DNA of 62,046 nt from an uncultured Clostridia bacterium (GTDB lineage Bacteria > Bacillota > Clostridia > TANB77 > CAG-508). Location: the NCBI GenBank assembly GCA_934133175.1, contig CAKPAX010000008.1:1-62046 (forward strand), read 5' to 3'. Both the position numbers and the translations under genes were made by a program. Below the pieces are notes generated by a model. It saw nothing but the letters and a program-made list of their open reading frames with translations, was not told the origin of the DNA and did not search any database. Below, piece after piece: positions 19,501 to 30,106 of this stretch; position 1 is the stretch's first letter; the number at the start of each line of letters is the position of its first letter.

Positions 19501-21716
19501 ATAAGTAAAATATCAGTAGCTAGTCCACACCTTAAATAATTTCCTTCTAATAAATCATGACTTAAAACTGTGTTTTCAGGAAATGCATTTGACAATACTT
19601 TCGAAAATACTTCTAAATCGTAAATACCTTTTCCTGTAAAAATTCCCTCTTTAAAATTATCCTGATATACATCAGAAATGGCATTTGTATAAGAATCAAT
19701 TCCTCCTGTTCCTGCAAATATTTTGGTAAATAAATTCTTATAGCTTATATCTAAATTAACACCTACTCTTGGCTGAATTATTCCATAGCCATCTATAACA
19801 ATTTTTTTATTTTTATCAATTTCTGGCTTATTTAAAATATGTGCCATTGCTCCTATTAATTCAAATGCAGAATTTAAAATTAAATTTGTATCACTATCTA
19901 AAGTAATTACATATTTTATTTTTGGTATCTTTTTTATTGTATTTACTCTAAAAGTATTTTTAGATTTTCCTAACAAATATTCATTAAGCTGATTTATTAA
20001 CCCTCTTTTTCTTTCCCATCCTAAATAAGAACTTTCACCATCATTCCAAACCCTATTTCTATACAAAAAATAAAATATAGGACTATTTTCTTTTTTATAT
20101 TTTTTATTTAAATACTCAACTTGTTTTAATCCTTCATCAATTACATCTTCATCAAATGCTTCTATTTCTTTATCACTTTCACTACAATCTCCAAGTAATG
20201 CAAAATATAGGTTTTCACTTTTATTTGCTAAATAAAATACTTCCAATTTTTTTGTTAATTCTCTTACTTTTTCTCTTGATTTTATTATTGTTGGAATTAT
20301 AACCATTGTTGAATTTTTTTCATCTATTCCATTATAAAAGTCTAATTTAGGAATAAGCTTTGGCTTTACTATTTTACCTAAAATATATTGAGCAAATTGT
20401 ATTACAAGTTCAGATATTGGAACTATTAAAATTAAAAAAGATACTAAACATAACCAATAATTATTTATATATTTATTTATACATTTTGCTAATATTGCAG
20501 AAAATATAAAAGATATAGCATAAATAGAAAATACATAGCATTTTGCTTTTAACTTTTCGTCTAATTTTTTCTTACTTTTATATCCTAACTTGTTATATAA
20601 TTCGTTAATCCCTTTATCTATTAAATAATATCCAATATGTCTTTCTTTTTCATTTGTTTTATTTTTACAAATTTCTAAAATCTTTTTGGCTATATATATT
20701 TCTGATACTTTAGTATCATTTGAAATTTCTTTAATTTTATTTCTATAATATTCTTTTGTTTTTTGATCCATTTTATCATAAACATTTGCTGGATCTTTTT
20801 TTAATATTTCTTCAACACCATTTATATTTTCAAATATTTCTAAAAAATTAATTCTTAAAATTGTTTTTAAGCTTGTTATACAATTTCCTATAGATACTTT
20901 TCTTACAGCAATATCAAAATGTTCTTTTTTTATTACTTCTGACACTGTTGTTCCTGTTTTTTCTACTTCCTCTTCTAATACTTTTAAATAACTATTAGCC
21001 TTTTTGCCATATCTTTTTAAAACATATGACATATATTCTATAAATGGGTATTTCATGTCTTTAAACACATTACCATTATCTTTTAGTGTGTTTTTAGATT
21101 TAAATACTATTTCATTTTTGTCTTTTATTTCTACTAATCTTTCTACTATATTTTCTACTTTATATTTTTGTATTTGTGATACATAAATTCTTTCACATAT
21201 TTCTCTTATTTTTTCTATAATAGCAATTTCTAGAAATATTCCTATATTCCAAATTTCATCCATACTTAAGTTCTTCTTAGTCTGATATGCTTTTAAATAT
21301 TTTTCTAAATCTTCTTTTTCTATTTTTCCATCTGTATATGCTACAATTTCAGAAGCCACAACATAAACTCTTGCAAATCCTCTATTATACCCATTTTGGA
21401 TACCTAGAAAATTAGTATATTTTTTCAGTGTTAATTCTTTTTGAATTGATTTTACTGTTTCTTCTATTATATAAAAATTATCTAATAACCACTCTCCTGC
21501 GGGATGTATGTTAATGCCTAATTTAACATGTTCATTTAATAAATTATACACTTGTTTTATAACATCATAATTTTCTAACATTCTTGGCACAGGATAAGTA
21601 TCTTTGTCAGATTTTAACTTTAAATTATGATTTGTTGCTACCTTTTCTAAATATTTTTCTAATTGATTTTTGTCTAATAATGCTCCATTTATATTTAAAG
21701 CTTTATATGTTTTCAA
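13502..21716 (-). pseudogene. Giant GH94/GT84 cyclic beta-1,2-glucan synthase-type protein, split by one extra base
   Basis: Two frames (21716-14979 and 14956-13502) form one 2737-residue protein if a single base is removed within 15006-15014 (AAGAATAAA on the coding strand). The bridge then reads RKINVNTPIESVNILLNGWL and joins LRK to MYQTIVARM. The 8215-nt span is one more than a multiple of three. Order: helical N-terminus, two membrane segments (~395-450), a glycosyltransferase domain (LDSDTN, RWIRGDWQ), more membrane helices, a glucoamylase-like domain, then GH94 with its catalytic acid in GSGDWNDGF. Relatives (NdvB/Cgs) make and ring-close beta-1,2-glucan. Starts at TTG behind AAGGAG. 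Intact in life if the extra base is an error. Confidence 0.8.
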
Positions 21717-21785
21717 ATCTTTCCACTCCTTGTAATTACTGTTTTAAGTTATTGTTTGCAAGTTGTGGAAATTTTATACAAAAAA

Positions 21786-21810
21786 AGAAACAAGTTTTAT
21801 CTTGTTTCTT
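21786..21810 (-). terminator. Terminator overlapping the end of the 22912 gene
   Basis: GAAACAAG and CTTGTTTC form an 8-bp stem, with T7 following on the minus strand. The stem includes the last codons of the unknown membrane protein. Confidence 0.75.
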
Positions 21811-22912
21811 CATCTTCACTTTTTATTTGATAAGTATCATTGGTATATTGATAATTATTATTAAGTATTTTATTAATTTTTTCTTTTTTATATTCTTTTA
21901 CTGAATCTATTAAACGATCCTCATAAATTTCTTTTTCATCATCTACAAAAGCACTATAATAATCTATTCCATTAAAAGTAATTCCCTTTAAATCTGTTAA
22001 TGTATTTCCTGTATTTGCTTCTACTACTTCATTCTCGTCATATACTTGTACATATTTTCCGTTATTATATGTCATTTTTTCTTCTTTCATAAAGTTACCA
22101 TTATTATCTCTAATTGTTGCTGATACTATTCCTATTTGTGAATAAAGTTGTTGATTATCTCCTTCGTATTTTGTACTTCCATTTGTTCTAATTATTTCAT
22201 CACCGTTTTTTGCGGTATCTACATATATAGTATCTCCTCTACCTTTAAACAATTCAACATTTTTCTCAGTTATATTTGTACCATTTCTTTCATTATATCT
22301 TTCAACATATAATTTTTTCATGTATTTCAAAACTTCATCTGAATTCTTTAATTGCTCTACTTCTTCTTTAGCAGATTCATACAAATTTTCATTCCCGCTA
22401 ACTTCATTTGCTTCAACTTTTATTGATTGTAAAAATGAATTTTCTTCTTTTTCTACATAAACAGAACCTTGATTGTCTTTTTCATTATCCTCTAATCCTT
22501 TTATTGTAACCTTATCTACTTCATTTAAATCAATTTTTACTTCTTTTCCTTCATCACTTTTTTCTATTTGTACTCCTTTGTCATTAGCAGGATTTAAAAG
22601 TTTTGTTCCTGTTACTCCAGATAATATTCCCATACCAAATAATCCAGCTACCGCCGCTACCTTTCTTGTTTTTTTGGCAACATTTTTTATTATTACATTT
22701 CTTTCACTACTTGTTAATTTTGTACTTTTACTTATAGCCTTTTTCTCTTGTTTTGTTAATTTTCTATTTTCTTCCTTTTCTTTTTCATTAATTTCATTTT
22801 TAATTTTCATTTGTCTTTTTTCTTCTATTTTTTTACTAGACTTTTTTCTAGTAATAGCTACAAAGATATCTAATGTTTTTTTATCAATTTTTTTTGCAAG
22901 TTTATTACTCAT
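21797..22912 (-). CDS. Unknown single-pass membrane protein with charged N-terminus
   Basis: 371 residues, not recognised. A strongly basic, coiled-coil-like cytoplasmic part (about 1-82, rich in Lys and Glu) precedes one membrane segment (about 86-107, VAAVAGLFGMGILSGVTGT). The remaining ~260 acidic, Asn-rich residues would lie outside the cell. It follows the sensor kinase by about 90 bp and precedes the giant glycosyltransferase gene, so it may belong to the same envelope-stress unit. AAAGGAG lies 5-6 nt before the ATG. Confidence 0.65.
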   Translation of the reverse strand: MSNKLAKKIDKKTLDIFVAITRKKSSKKIEEKRQMKIKNEINEKEKEENRKLTKQEKKAISKSTKLTSSERNVIIKNVAKKTRKVAAVAGLFGMGILSGVTGTKLLNPANDKGVQIEKSDEGKEVKIDLNEVDKVTIKGLEDNEKDNQGSVYVEKEENSFLQSIKVEANEVSGNENLYESAKEEVEQLKNSDEVLKYMKKLYVERYNERNGTNITEKNVELFKGRGDTIYVDTAKNGDEIIRTNGSTKYEGDNQQLYSQIGIVSATIRDNNGNFMKEEKMTYNNGKYVQVYDENEVVEANTGNTLTDLKGITFNGIDYYSAFVDDEKEIYEDRLIDSVKEYKKEKINKILNNNYQYTNDTYQIKSEDEETR

Positions 22913-23000
22913 ATTTTTCTCCTTTGCATTATAAATCTACATTTACAGTATATAGTACTGTATTAACTTTTTCAATACTTGTAATAAAAATGTAATATAT

Positions 23001-24503
23001 TTATTCTTTTTTATCCGCTAAATCTAACTCAAAGAAAAATTCCACTCCGTTAACCTTATTTTCAACTCCATATTTATTGTTATAATTATTCATTATGGCT
23101 CTTACTAAGGCAAGTCCTATTCCTGTACCACCATCATTTCTATTTCTTGATTCATCAATTTTATAAAATCTATTCCAAATTCTTGATGTATCTTCTTTTG
23201 AAATAGTATCACCTGTATTAAATACTTTTATAACAACTTTATTCTCTTTTTTATTAATTTCATTTTCTATTTTTATATATTTTTCTCCTGCAACATCTTT
23301 TGTATGTTTTATTGCATTTGTTAAATAATTTGTTATAACTTGTTCAATATAAAAGTCATCAGCAAACACTTCTATACTATCTTTATCAGAAAACTCCACT
23401 TTAATATTTTTTTCATCCAACATAACCTTAGATTTTCTTATTACTTCTCTTTCTAATTCAATAACATCAAATGTTGAATTGTTAAACTCTCTTTTACCAT
23501 ATTCTAATTTTGAAAGTTCTAACAATTGTTTAACTAATTTATCCATTTTATTTGTTTCATCTAAAATTACTTCTGCATAAAAATTTCTGCTTTCTTCGTC
23601 TGTTGTTACATTTTCTAACAATCCTTCACTATATCCTTGAATCAAAGCTATAGGTGTTTTTAATTCGTGAGATACATCTGAAATAAATTTTGTTCTCATT
23701 TCATTTATTTTTGATTTTTCTTCTATATCTTTTTCTAATTCAAAGTTAGTATTTCTTAATTGATTTATTGTCCCTTCAAGTTTTTCCGACATTTTATTAA
23801 TACTTTTTCCTAACTCATCAATCTCGTCTTCTGCATCTGTTGTTTTATATTTATGGCTAAAATCTAGGTTTGACATTTTTTTTGCTATATCATTTAATTC
23901 AAGTATTCTTTTAGTAAACTTTCTGGATATAAATGATACCACTACTCCACCAATTACTATAGTAATTCCTCCAATAACGTATAAAAATCTATTTGAAATT
24001 TTTACACTTTCTTTTATTGATGTTATAGGTATTCTTATACTTAAAAAATAACCATTATCCAATTTTGCAAGCAAAACAATATAACTTATATCTGTACTCT
24101 TATCTTTTACTTTTTTTATTGTCATATTTTTATTTTGCTCTAGTATTTCTTCCGACTTTCTTATATATGTATTATTCCAATCTCCAAGCATAAATAGTAA
24201 TTCTTTATTTGTAGTATATATACTATCATTTGTATTATTTTTTATTGCTATATCAAAATTATTATTTATTTCTATTTTTTCTAATTCTTCTTCTAAGTTA
24301 ACTTTACTATCAGAATTATTATAATATTCATTAATTTGCATATACACAGCTTTAAGTGCATTTTTTTTGCTATATAAATAAAACGATTCTAAAACAATAT
24401 TATTCATTATAATTAAAAATAATATTATTAATACTATAACAACTGCTAAAGATAAAAATAATTTTACTCTTACAGATTTAAACTTTTCTTTAAATTTTTC
24501 CAT
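23001..24503 (-). CDS. Membrane sensor histidine kinase (HAMP-HisKA-HATPase)
   Basis: 500 residues. Two membrane segments (about 14-34 and 175-195) bracket an extracytoplasmic sensor of about 140 residues. HAMP follows, then the H-box FISDVSHELKTPIALIQGY with the phosphorylated His, the N-box region NYLTNAIKHT, and the ATP-lid glycines in GGTGIGLALV. It autophosphorylates and passes phosphate to the response regulator whose gene ends 18 bp upstream. The sensor domain has no recognisable ligand-binding fold. Confidence 0.93.
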   Translation of the reverse strand: MEKFKEKFKSVRVKLFLSLAVVIVLIILFLIIMNNIVLESFYLYSKKNALKAVYMQINEYYNNSDSKVNLEEELEKIEINNNFDIAIKNNTNDSIYTTNKELLFMLGDWNNTYIRKSEEILEQNKNMTIKKVKDKSTDISYIVLLAKLDNGYFLSIRIPITSIKESVKISNRFLYVIGGITIVIGGVVVSFISRKFTKRILELNDIAKKMSNLDFSHKYKTTDAEDEIDELGKSINKMSEKLEGTINQLRNTNFELEKDIEEKSKINEMRTKFISDVSHELKTPIALIQGYSEGLLENVTTDEESRNFYAEVILDETNKMDKLVKQLLELSKLEYGKREFNNSTFDVIELEREVIRKSKVMLDEKNIKVEFSDKDSIEVFADDFYIEQVITNYLTNAIKHTKDVAGEKYIKIENEINKKENKVVIKVFNTGDTISKEDTSRIWNRFYKIDESRNRNDGGTGIGLALVRAIMNNYNNKYGVENKVNGVEFFFELDLADKKE

Positions 24504-24521
24504 ATTACTAATTCCTTATAT

Positions 24522-25199
24522 TTATTTTATTTCAAACTTATAACCTATTCCTCTCATTGTTTTTATATATTTGCCTTTTTTTCCCAATTTATGTCTTATT
24601 TTTTTTATATGACTATCTATTGTTCTAGAATCACCATAATAATCATAATTCCAAACATTATTTAATATTTTATCTCTAGATAATGCTATATTTTCATTAT
24701 CCAACAAATATTTTAATAATTCGTATTCTCTTAAACTTAATTCTATTTGTTTTCCATCTACTTTAACAGTTCTTCCTTCTTCATCAATAATAATTCCATC
24801 ATAATCTCTTACTTGTTCTTTGTCTCCTTGAACTCTCTTTAAAATTGCTTCTACTCTTGCTAATAATATTTTAGGACTAAATGGTTTAGATATATATTCA
24901 TCAACACCTAACTCAAATCCAAACAATTCATCTTGTTCTTCTCCTCTTGCAGTAAGCATAATAACTGGTACTTTTGATTCTTGTCTAACTTTTCTTAATA
25001 CAGACCAGCCATCAAGTTTTGGCATCATTACATCTAACAAGATAATACTAATTTTTTCTTTATTCTCTTCAAATACTTCTATCGCTTTTTCTCCATCTTC
25101 AGCTTCTAGTACATTATATTCTTTAGTTAATAAAAAATCTTTTATTAATTTTCTCATTCTTTGTTCATCATCAACTACTAAAACAGTTATATCTTTCAT
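24522..25199 (-). CDS. OmpR/PhoB-family response regulator paired with the kinase
   Basis: 225 residues. Receiver: VVDDEQRMR acidic pair, phosphoacceptor in IILLDVMMPKLDGW, Thr in MLTARGEE, Lys in SKPFSP. The C-terminal winged helix has LSLREYELLKYLLDNENI and NYDYYGDSRTIDSHIKKIR. It is transcribed before its kinase. Targets are unknown; the genes just downstream (the membrane protein and the GH94 giant) are reasonable candidates by position only. Confidence 0.93.
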   Translation of the reverse strand: MKDITVLVVDDEQRMRKLIKDFLLTKEYNVLEAEDGEKAIEVFEENKEKISIILLDVMMPKLDGWSVLRKVRQESKVPVIMLTARGEEQDELFGFELGVDEYISKPFSPKILLARVEAILKRVQGDKEQVRDYDGIIIDEEGRTVKVDGKQIELSLREYELLKYLLDNENIALSRDKILNNVWNYDYYGDSRTIDSHIKKIRHKLGKKGKYIKTMRGIGYKFEIK

Positions 25200-25312
25200 A
25201 TAATATTTTCCTTTCTTAAGATATCTTTCCGTATTTATAAATAAATTATATATTATTTTTATGTCTATATTGTGAAATATTTGTATAAACTAAAACTTAT
25301 ATTTTTTATTAA

Positions 25313-25350
25313 ATAAGAGATTGAAAAATTTTTATTCTCAATCTCTTGTT
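25313..25350 (-). terminator. Terminator of dnaG-rpoD
   Basis: AAGAGATTGA and TCAATCTCTT form a 10-bp stem around an A+T-rich loop, just after the rpoD stop. Confidence 0.75.
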
Positions 25351-25354
25351 TATT

Positions 25355-26596
25355 TTATCCCATATAATCTTTTAATTTTTTACTTCTACTTGGATGTCTT
25401 AATTTTCTTAAAGCTTTTGCTTCTATTTGACGTATTCTCTCTCTTGTTACTTGGAATTCTTTTCCTACTTCCTCTAATGTTCTTGCTTTTCCGTCTTCTA
25501 ATCCAAATCTTAATTTTAAAACTTTTGCTTCTCTAGGTGTTAATGTATTCATTACTTCTTCTAATTGTTCTTTTAATAAAGTATATGCTGCTGAATCTTG
25601 TGGTGCTGGACTATCATCATCTGGTATAAAATCACCTAAATGACTATCATCTTCTTCTCCGATTGGAGTTTCCAAAGATACAGGATCTTGAGCAATTTTT
25701 TGTATTTCCATTACTTTTTCAACTGGTATTTCCATTTCTTCAGCAATTTCCTCTGGGGTTGGTTCCCTACCTAATTGTTGTAACAAGTGTCTTGACGTTC
25801 TAATTAATTTATTTATTGTTTCTACCATGTGTACAGGAATTCTTATTGTTCTTGCTTGATCTGCTATAGCTCTTGTTATAGCTTGTCTAATCCACCATGT
25901 TGCATAAGTACTAAATTTAAATCCCTTTGTATAATCAAATTTTTCTACTGCTTTTATTAATCCCATATTTCCTTCTTGGATTAGATCTAAGAATAACATT
26001 CCTCTACCTAAATATTTTTTAGCAATACTTACAACTAATCTTAAGTTTGATTCTGCAAGTTCTTGTCTTGCTTCTTCATCATCTTCTAAAATTCTTTTTG
26101 CCAAATCTAATTCTTGATCATATGTTAATAATGGAATTCTTCCTATTTCTCTTAAATACATTCTTACTGGATCATCAACATTTATTCCCTCATAATCTGT
26201 ATCTGTTATCTCATCTAACTTTAATTCTTCTACTTCTTTTAAATCTTCAACATCTGGTTCTTCATCCTCTAATTCTTCTTTTGATAAATCAATTCCCATT
26301 TCTTCAAAAGCATCAAAGACTTTATCTATTTGATCTGGATTTGCATCAGTTAATTCTGTTGCTAGTTCACCATATGTTATTTTTCCACTTTCCTTTGCTT
26401 TTTTTATTATATTATTTACTTTTTCAGAATCTGTAAGTTCATTATTTTTTTTATTTTCTATTTCTTTTTTTTCTGTTGTTTTTTTAGTATTTTCAACCTT
26501 TTTATTAGTTTCTTTTTTATTTTGTTCTTTTACTTCTTTAGTCGCTTTTTTTGTTTTATTTTCTTCTAATGTGTTTTCTTCTTTCTTTTTAGCCAT
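25355..26596 (-). CDS. rpoD: Primary sigma factor of RNA polymerase (sigma-A/sigma-70)
   Basis: 413 residues. A Lys/Glu-rich N-terminus of ~60 residues precedes region 1.1. Region 2 contains SIAKKYLGRGMLFLDLIQEG and the -10-recognition helix FSTYATWWIRQAITRAI. Region 3 and region 4.2 follow, the latter with TLEEVGKEFQVTRERIRQIE, which reads the -35 box. The numerous TTGACA/TATAAT promoters in this window fit a sigma factor of this type. It lies 12 bp after dnaG, the classical Bacillota order. Confidence 0.97.
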   Translation of the reverse strand: MAKKKEENTLEENKTKKATKEVKEQNKKETNKKVENTKKTTEKKEIENKKNNELTDSEKVNNIIKKAKESGKITYGELATELTDANPDQIDKVFDAFEEMGIDLSKEELEDEEPDVEDLKEVEELKLDEITDTDYEGINVDDPVRMYLREIGRIPLLTYDQELDLAKRILEDDEEARQELAESNLRLVVSIAKKYLGRGMLFLDLIQEGNMGLIKAVEKFDYTKGFKFSTYATWWIRQAITRAIADQARTIRIPVHMVETINKLIRTSRHLLQQLGREPTPEEIAEEMEIPVEKVMEIQKIAQDPVSLETPIGEEDDSHLGDFIPDDDSPAPQDSAAYTLLKEQLEEVMNTLTPREAKVLKLRFGLEDGKARTLEEVGKEFQVTRERIRQIEAKALRKLRHPSRSKKLKDYMG

Positions 26597-26608
26597 TATA
26601 ATTCACCT

Positions 26609-28399
26609 CTACTTAATCTTAACTAAATTTATAATTATATTATTTAATTCTTTTTCTAAGCTTCTCTTTTCCTCTTGACTAATATTATTATTTTCTAACA
26701 AATCTAAAATTTCTAATTTTCTTAAATTTAATTTTTCCTTTTCATATATTACTAATATATCCTCAATTGCTTTATCTACATCTGTTATTTCAAAGTCATA
26801 AGCCATTATCATTGTTATATGATTTTGTATTTCTTCATCAAATTCATCTATCATTGCATTTATGTTTTTGTTACCTTTTTCAAATTCTTCATATATTTTC
26901 GTAACTATTTTATTATTCAAATCATACTTAAAATCTTCTGGTTTTAACCTATTTTTAATTTTTTCATAAGTATTTGTTTCTGGTATCAATAATAATGATA
27001 TGATTGTATTTTCTCTTTTTTTTATTGCTTCTGTTATATTTGAATTTTTAATTTCTTCTTTTTTATGTTTTACAATTGGTTTACTTTTATCCAATATTTT
27101 TTCAGATTTTTGGCCTGAATATATTAATTTATTTACTTGAGCATAAATTGCTTCTTTTGAAATATTATATTCTTTAGAAATTTTATCAATATAAATTTCC
27201 TTTTCCATATCATTATCAACTTGTGAAAGTAATTTAGCAATTTCATTTAAAAATTTTATTTTATCATTTGTACTATCTAGATTTAATCCTTTTTTTAACA
27301 CCTTAACTTTAAATTCTACTAGTGATATAGCATTTTCTATTAATGCGTTAAATCTAGCTACTCCATATTTTATAATATATTCATCCGGATCTTTTGCACC
27401 TTGCATTTGTAAAACTCTAATGTCGCACCCCATATTTTTTAAAATTTCTAATGATCTTAATATTGCTGTTTGCCCTGCTCCATCTGAATCAAAACTTAAT
27501 ATTATTTGTTCTGCATTTTTTCTTAGTAACCATCCCTGTTGTTCTGTAAGTGCTGTGCCGAGTGGTGCAACAACATTTGTAACACCTCTTTGGTGTAATG
27601 ATATAACATCCATATACCCTTCAACAATTAGTATCTTCTTAGTATCTCCCTTTTTAGCCACATTTAAACCAAATAAATTTCTGCTTTTACTATAAACGAC
27701 ATTTTCTGGTGAATTTATATACTTTGGTTTTGAGTCATCTAACACTCTACCTCCAAAAGCAATAATTCTGTTTCTTACATCACATATAGGAAACATTAGT
27801 CTATTTCTATATCTGTCTATATACATGCCTTTTTCATTTTTATTTACTAATCCTGATTCTAAAATTTCTTTTTCTCCAAATCCTTCTTTTTTTAAGGCTC
27901 TATATAATTCATCAAATTTACCAGAAAATCCTATTTTAAAAGATTTTAAAGTTTCATTATTTAGTTTTCTTTTTTTTATGTATTCTTGTGCAACCTTTGC
28001 TGTTGGTTTGTATAAATTTTGATGATAATATTCTGCTGCAAATTCGTTCACTTTAAATACTTTTGCTTTTAATTCTTCTTTTGCATTGTCTATATTATTC
28101 TCTAAAGTTGGTAATTGTATATTTGCTCTTTCTGCTAATTGTTCTACAGCTTCTTTAAACCCAATTCCTTCAATTCTAGTCAAGAAACTATATACATTTC
28201 CTCCTACTCCACATCCAAAACAGTGAAATATTTGCTTATCTGGTGAAACTGAAAAAGAAGGTGATTTTTCATTATGAAATGGACATAGTCCAAAAAAATT
28301 TCTACCACTTCTTTTTAAATGAACATATTGTGATATTATATCTACTATATCTGTGTTCTGTCTAACTTCTTCAATGATTTCATCACTATATCGTATCAT
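26609..28399 (-). CDS. dnaG: DNA primase
   Basis: 596 residues. The N-terminal CHC2 zinc finger (LCPFHNEKSPSF ... HCFGCGVGG) recognises template. The RNA-polymerase core has IAFGGRVLDD, and the TOPRIM centre has LIVEGYMDVI and SFDSDGAGQ. The C-terminal part, less conserved, would bind DnaB helicase. It makes the RNA primers for replication. It is first in the dnaG-rpoD operon. Confidence 0.97.
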   Translation of the reverse strand: MIRYSDEIIEEVRQNTDIVDIISQYVHLKRSGRNFFGLCPFHNEKSPSFSVSPDKQIFHCFGCGVGGNVYSFLTRIEGIGFKEAVEQLAERANIQLPTLENNIDNAKEELKAKVFKVNEFAAEYYHQNLYKPTAKVAQEYIKKRKLNNETLKSFKIGFSGKFDELYRALKKEGFGEKEILESGLVNKNEKGMYIDRYRNRLMFPICDVRNRIIAFGGRVLDDSKPKYINSPENVVYSKSRNLFGLNVAKKGDTKKILIVEGYMDVISLHQRGVTNVVAPLGTALTEQQGWLLRKNAEQIILSFDSDGAGQTAILRSLEILKNMGCDIRVLQMQGAKDPDEYIIKYGVARFNALIENAISLVEFKVKVLKKGLNLDSTNDKIKFLNEIAKLLSQVDNDMEKEIYIDKISKEYNISKEAIYAQVNKLIYSGQKSEKILDKSKPIVKHKKEEIKNSNITEAIKKRENTIISLLLIPETNTYEKIKNRLKPEDFKYDLNNKIVTKIYEEFEKGNKNINAMIDEFDEEIQNHITMIMAYDFEITDVDKAIEDILVIYEKEKLNLRKLEILDLLENNNISQEEKRSLEKELNNIIINLVKIK

Positions 28400-28482
28400 T
28401 TTTGCCTCACTTTCCTCAAATTTATATACATAATTATATTATTCGACGAATTTTACATAAATCCTTCTTTTTAATAAAAAAT

Positions 28483-28527
28483 AACTTCCTAACAAACTAA
28501 ACTATATGCATAATTTATTAGAAAGTT
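28483..28527 (-). terminator. Terminator of the prepilin-like gene
   Basis: On the minus strand AACTTTCTAA pairs with TTAGGAAGTT (one G-T pair), followed by ATTTTTTATT. Confidence 0.7.
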
Positions 28528-28532
28528 TTCTT

Positions 28533-29945
28533 TTAATTTAAATATCCTATTAATCTTAAAAATGGATAAATATGATGAATACAATATGTATATTCTGTTT
28601 TATAATTATTTTCTTTATCATAATTATCAATTTTTTCTGTTGTACCACCTAAAATTGTATTGTTTATATAATTCCATGTATATTCATAATTAGGATCAAT
28701 ATATACTCCTGCATATTCAGGATGATTTTTTAAATTTTCAGCTTCATTTTTAAATACATCTAATTCAACTCCAACTTCTATTGCTTTTTGATTTTCATTT
28801 GCAATTCTCATCCAAGATTTTTCTGATTGTAATATACTTCCATCTGTTTCTGTATATGGTTCCTTCATCTTATCCAATGATTCAAATATGTAATTTTGAT
28901 TTGTAGTATATACCATTATTGTTGTTTTATCTGCATATTTAACAATATCTTCTGCCATATTTTTTTCTTCTCCATTTTCATCATAATAAGTAAATCTATT
29001 ATAAGTAAATGGAATATCATACTCTGTTTTCAATCCATTTTTTCTTGCATATTCTGATGACTGTTTTACGAATTTCATGTACAATTTTCTTACATTTCCG
29101 TTTTTAGCCTCTTCACTTTGACCATTTATCCAATTTTTACTAGAATCCGCATATCCTGTATTTCCATATGCTTCAACATCATAATGAACGCCTCTTATTC
29201 TTGCCTCTTTAGGTACTTTATTATTATAATCTACTATATTGTCTATTATTCCATTAATACAACTTGAATATTCTTCCTCAAATACAAATGCTGGGTCACC
29301 TTCTAAAGCATATACATACATCCCTCTTTTAGTTGCTTCTGTCACAAAATTTTGATATTGTTCAGTTTTTCTTCTATCTATTGGAATATAAATATTTATA
29401 ACAGATTCTTCTTTCAATTTATCTAAAACCTCTACTGTTTTATTTGCATTTGTTACATAAATACTTTCATCTTCACTATTCATATTGCACCAAAACCATA
29501 TAGATTTTCCTTTTTCTAATTTTGCAAGTTGTTCTTTGGTAATCTTTATAACTAAATTTCTCTCTTCATTTATTATATATGTATCTTCTGTATCTTTATT
29601 TAATTTATCTGTATTAATTTTATAAAAAGTATCTGATGATATTAATTCTCTTCCAAGCCTTTTTTCTATATATTTTTTCACCTCATCTGTTAAAATATAA
29701 TCAAATGGTGAAGAATATATACAAGATTCATCTTTTTCTGCACTTATACCAATATTTGAATTATCATATAATATAGCAGCTTCTAAGACAGATGTTTCAT
29801 CTGTTATTATTTTTGATTCGTTTGCTTTATTAAGTAAACCATTTTCTCCTGTTAATAAAGAAATAGTAATACCCGCTAAAATTAATAAAACAATTATTGT
29901 TATTATTAGAGCTATTAAAGTTATTCCTTTTTCATGATTATTCAT
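28533..29945 (-). CDS. Secreted protein with type IV prepilin-like N-terminus and TIM-barrel-like domain
   Basis: 470 residues. The start MNNHEKGITLIALIITIIV is a class III (prepilin) signal: Gly before the cleavage site, then a long hydrophobic helix. The expected Glu at +5 is not seen. After a linker, residues ~150-450 alternate strands and helices with acidic residues at strand ends (GVHYDVEAYG, MVYTTN, AGVYIDPNYEY), suggesting a TIM-barrel hydrolase-like fold. I cannot name a glycosidase family. No pilus assembly gene lies in the window, so processing enzymes must be elsewhere. AAAGGATGA precedes the ATG. Confidence 0.6.
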   Translation of the reverse strand: MNNHEKGITLIALIITIIVLLILAGITISLLTGENGLLNKANESKIITDETSVLEAAILYDNSNIGISAEKDESCIYSSPFDYILTDEVKKYIEKRLGRELISSDTFYKINTDKLNKDTEDTYIINEERNLVIKITKEQLAKLEKGKSIWFWCNMNSEDESIYVTNANKTVEVLDKLKEESVINIYIPIDRRKTEQYQNFVTEATKRGMYVYALEGDPAFVFEEEYSSCINGIIDNIVDYNNKVPKEARIRGVHYDVEAYGNTGYADSSKNWINGQSEEAKNGNVRKLYMKFVKQSSEYARKNGLKTEYDIPFTYNRFTYYDENGEEKNMAEDIVKYADKTTIMVYTTNQNYIFESLDKMKEPYTETDGSILQSEKSWMRIANENQKAIEVGVELDVFKNEAENLKNHPEYAGVYIDPNYEYTWNYINNTILGGTTEKIDNYDKENNYKTEYTYCIHHIYPFLRLIGYLN

Positions 29946-30052
29946 TTATATCATCCTTTATCTTTTGAAATTTTCTGTGTTATATTTTAATACTTATTAT
30001 TTTTTTGTCAATATATTTGTATATTTTTTCTTTTTACATTATATAACATAAC

Positions 30053-30096
30053 AAAAACTACAGATAATCTTATATTAAGATCTTTCTGTAGTTTTT
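30053..30096 (-). terminator. Terminator of the LPYTG-protein gene
   Basis: AAAAACTACAGA and TCTGTAGTTTTT make a 12-bp stem 11 bp beyond the restored stop codon at 30107. Confidence 0.8.
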
Positions 30097-30106
30097 ACTA
30101 TATATT

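Noticed and set aside
22473..22934. Plus-strand 153-codon hydrophobic frame
   Set aside because: Antisense shadow of the 371-residue membrane protein; the Phe/Leu/Ser-rich product is what the complement of Lys/Glu codons gives.
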